Assembly (NCBI RefSeq): GCF_048564905.1
Contig: NC_133007.1
Coordinates: 21,512,001 to 21,576,000 of the forward strand
Length of the DNA stretch: 64,000 bases
Direction: 5' to 3'
Origin: Vicugna pacos
Taxonomy: Eukaryota; Chordata; Mammalia; Artiodactyla; Camelidae
The notes under the pieces were generated by a model. The model was not told the DNA's origin, searched no databases, and was given only the letters and a program-made list of their open reading frames with translations. Positions 63,626 through 64,000 of this stretch are shown here, in pieces (the stretch's first letter is position 1; every line of letters begins with the position of its first letter). Both the position numbers and the translations under genes were made by a program.

Positions 63626-64000
63626 AGGAGCCCAGGTGTGGGACTGAGCAGTGACAGGGAAACTCAAGAACCACATTGTCCCCAACCAAAGTCAGAGAAT
63701 TGAAACCCAGAGGTTAGATTCTTGGAAATTTCCCCTCGCCCCCACTTTCCTATCCCCCCACAGAGCAAGCACATCCGTGAGCTTTCCTTCCTCCGTGGTT
63801 TCCAGTTCAGGCCCTTGGAGTTCACTAGCCACCAGGGCATCCCTTGGGCATATGGCAAAAGAATAAGACAGGTCTTGCCTTAAAAATCTTCACATTCCTG
63901 AGGTTCAATTCTAGAAATGTCTATTGAGGTCTCTTGTGTGCCGGGCCTAAGGAGTGTGTGTGGTAGGGGTAGGGGTGGGTGGTGCACAGAGAAGAATTAA

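Larger units (their letters stand above)
62721..64000. other. Right edge: probable intron of the unidentified + strand gene
   Basis: No Ig-like exon is seen before the window ends. It contains a (TG)n tract at 62845-62873 and a MIR at 63465-63625. SLAM-family first introns are often long, so absence of exon 2 here is not evidence against the gene. Confidence 0.35.

Overview
This is mammalian nuclear DNA, almost certainly from a camelid (alpaca, llama or camel). The best clue is about eleven copies of a SINE whose head is a tRNA-Ala(AGC)-like sequence followed by an A/T-rich tail, the pattern of the camelid Vic-1 family. Artiodactyl-type L1 3' ends, with the 'ctatacttcaataaa' terminus, and mammal-wide MIR, L2, MER and MaLR fossils fit this. 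Genes are split into small exons with GT-AG introns. Most long open frames in the window are chance or lie inside repeats.

Two leukocyte receptor genes of the SLAM family fill the window and point tail to tail. CD244 (2B4) runs on the + strand from 8357 to 36084 in nine coding exons (365 residues). LY9 (CD229/SLAMF3) runs on the - strand from 57427 to 38998 in ten coding exons (657 residues). Every exon of both was placed by splice sites, reading phase and similarity to the human proteins as I remember them. The stop codons are about 2.9 kb apart. The order and relative orientation match the human SLAM cluster at 1q23, read in reverse. CD244 has one IgV and one IgC2 domain, a membrane segment and four ITSM tyrosine motifs. 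LY9 has four Ig domains, a membrane segment, two ITSMs and a C-terminal YxN site. CD244 binds CD48, LY9 binds itself, and both signal through the SH2 adaptors SAP and EAT-2 in lymphocytes.

Layout: 1-1900 is an L1-lineage element with 5' UTR and ORF1 remnants (HAL1-like). 1900-8350 is intergenic DNA with old L1, SINE and Tigger pieces. 8357-36084 is CD244; its 17-kb intron 1 is packed with nested transposons and an antisense CRISP2 retrocopy joined to an L1 3' end. 36085-38998 holds the two facing 3' UTRs. 38998-57427 is LY9, with an intronic MaLR provirus and an inverted SINE pair. 57430-62600 is LTRs, MIRs and unassigned DNA. At 62672-62720 there is a likely signal-peptide exon of a further + strand gene, possibly another Ig-family receptor, whose remaining exons lie beyond the window.

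The items most worth a second look are the CRISP2-L1 chimeric retrocopy, the apparent loss of the alternative splice acceptor that makes the long 2B4-B isoform in humans, and the unassigned signal-peptide exon head to head with LY9.
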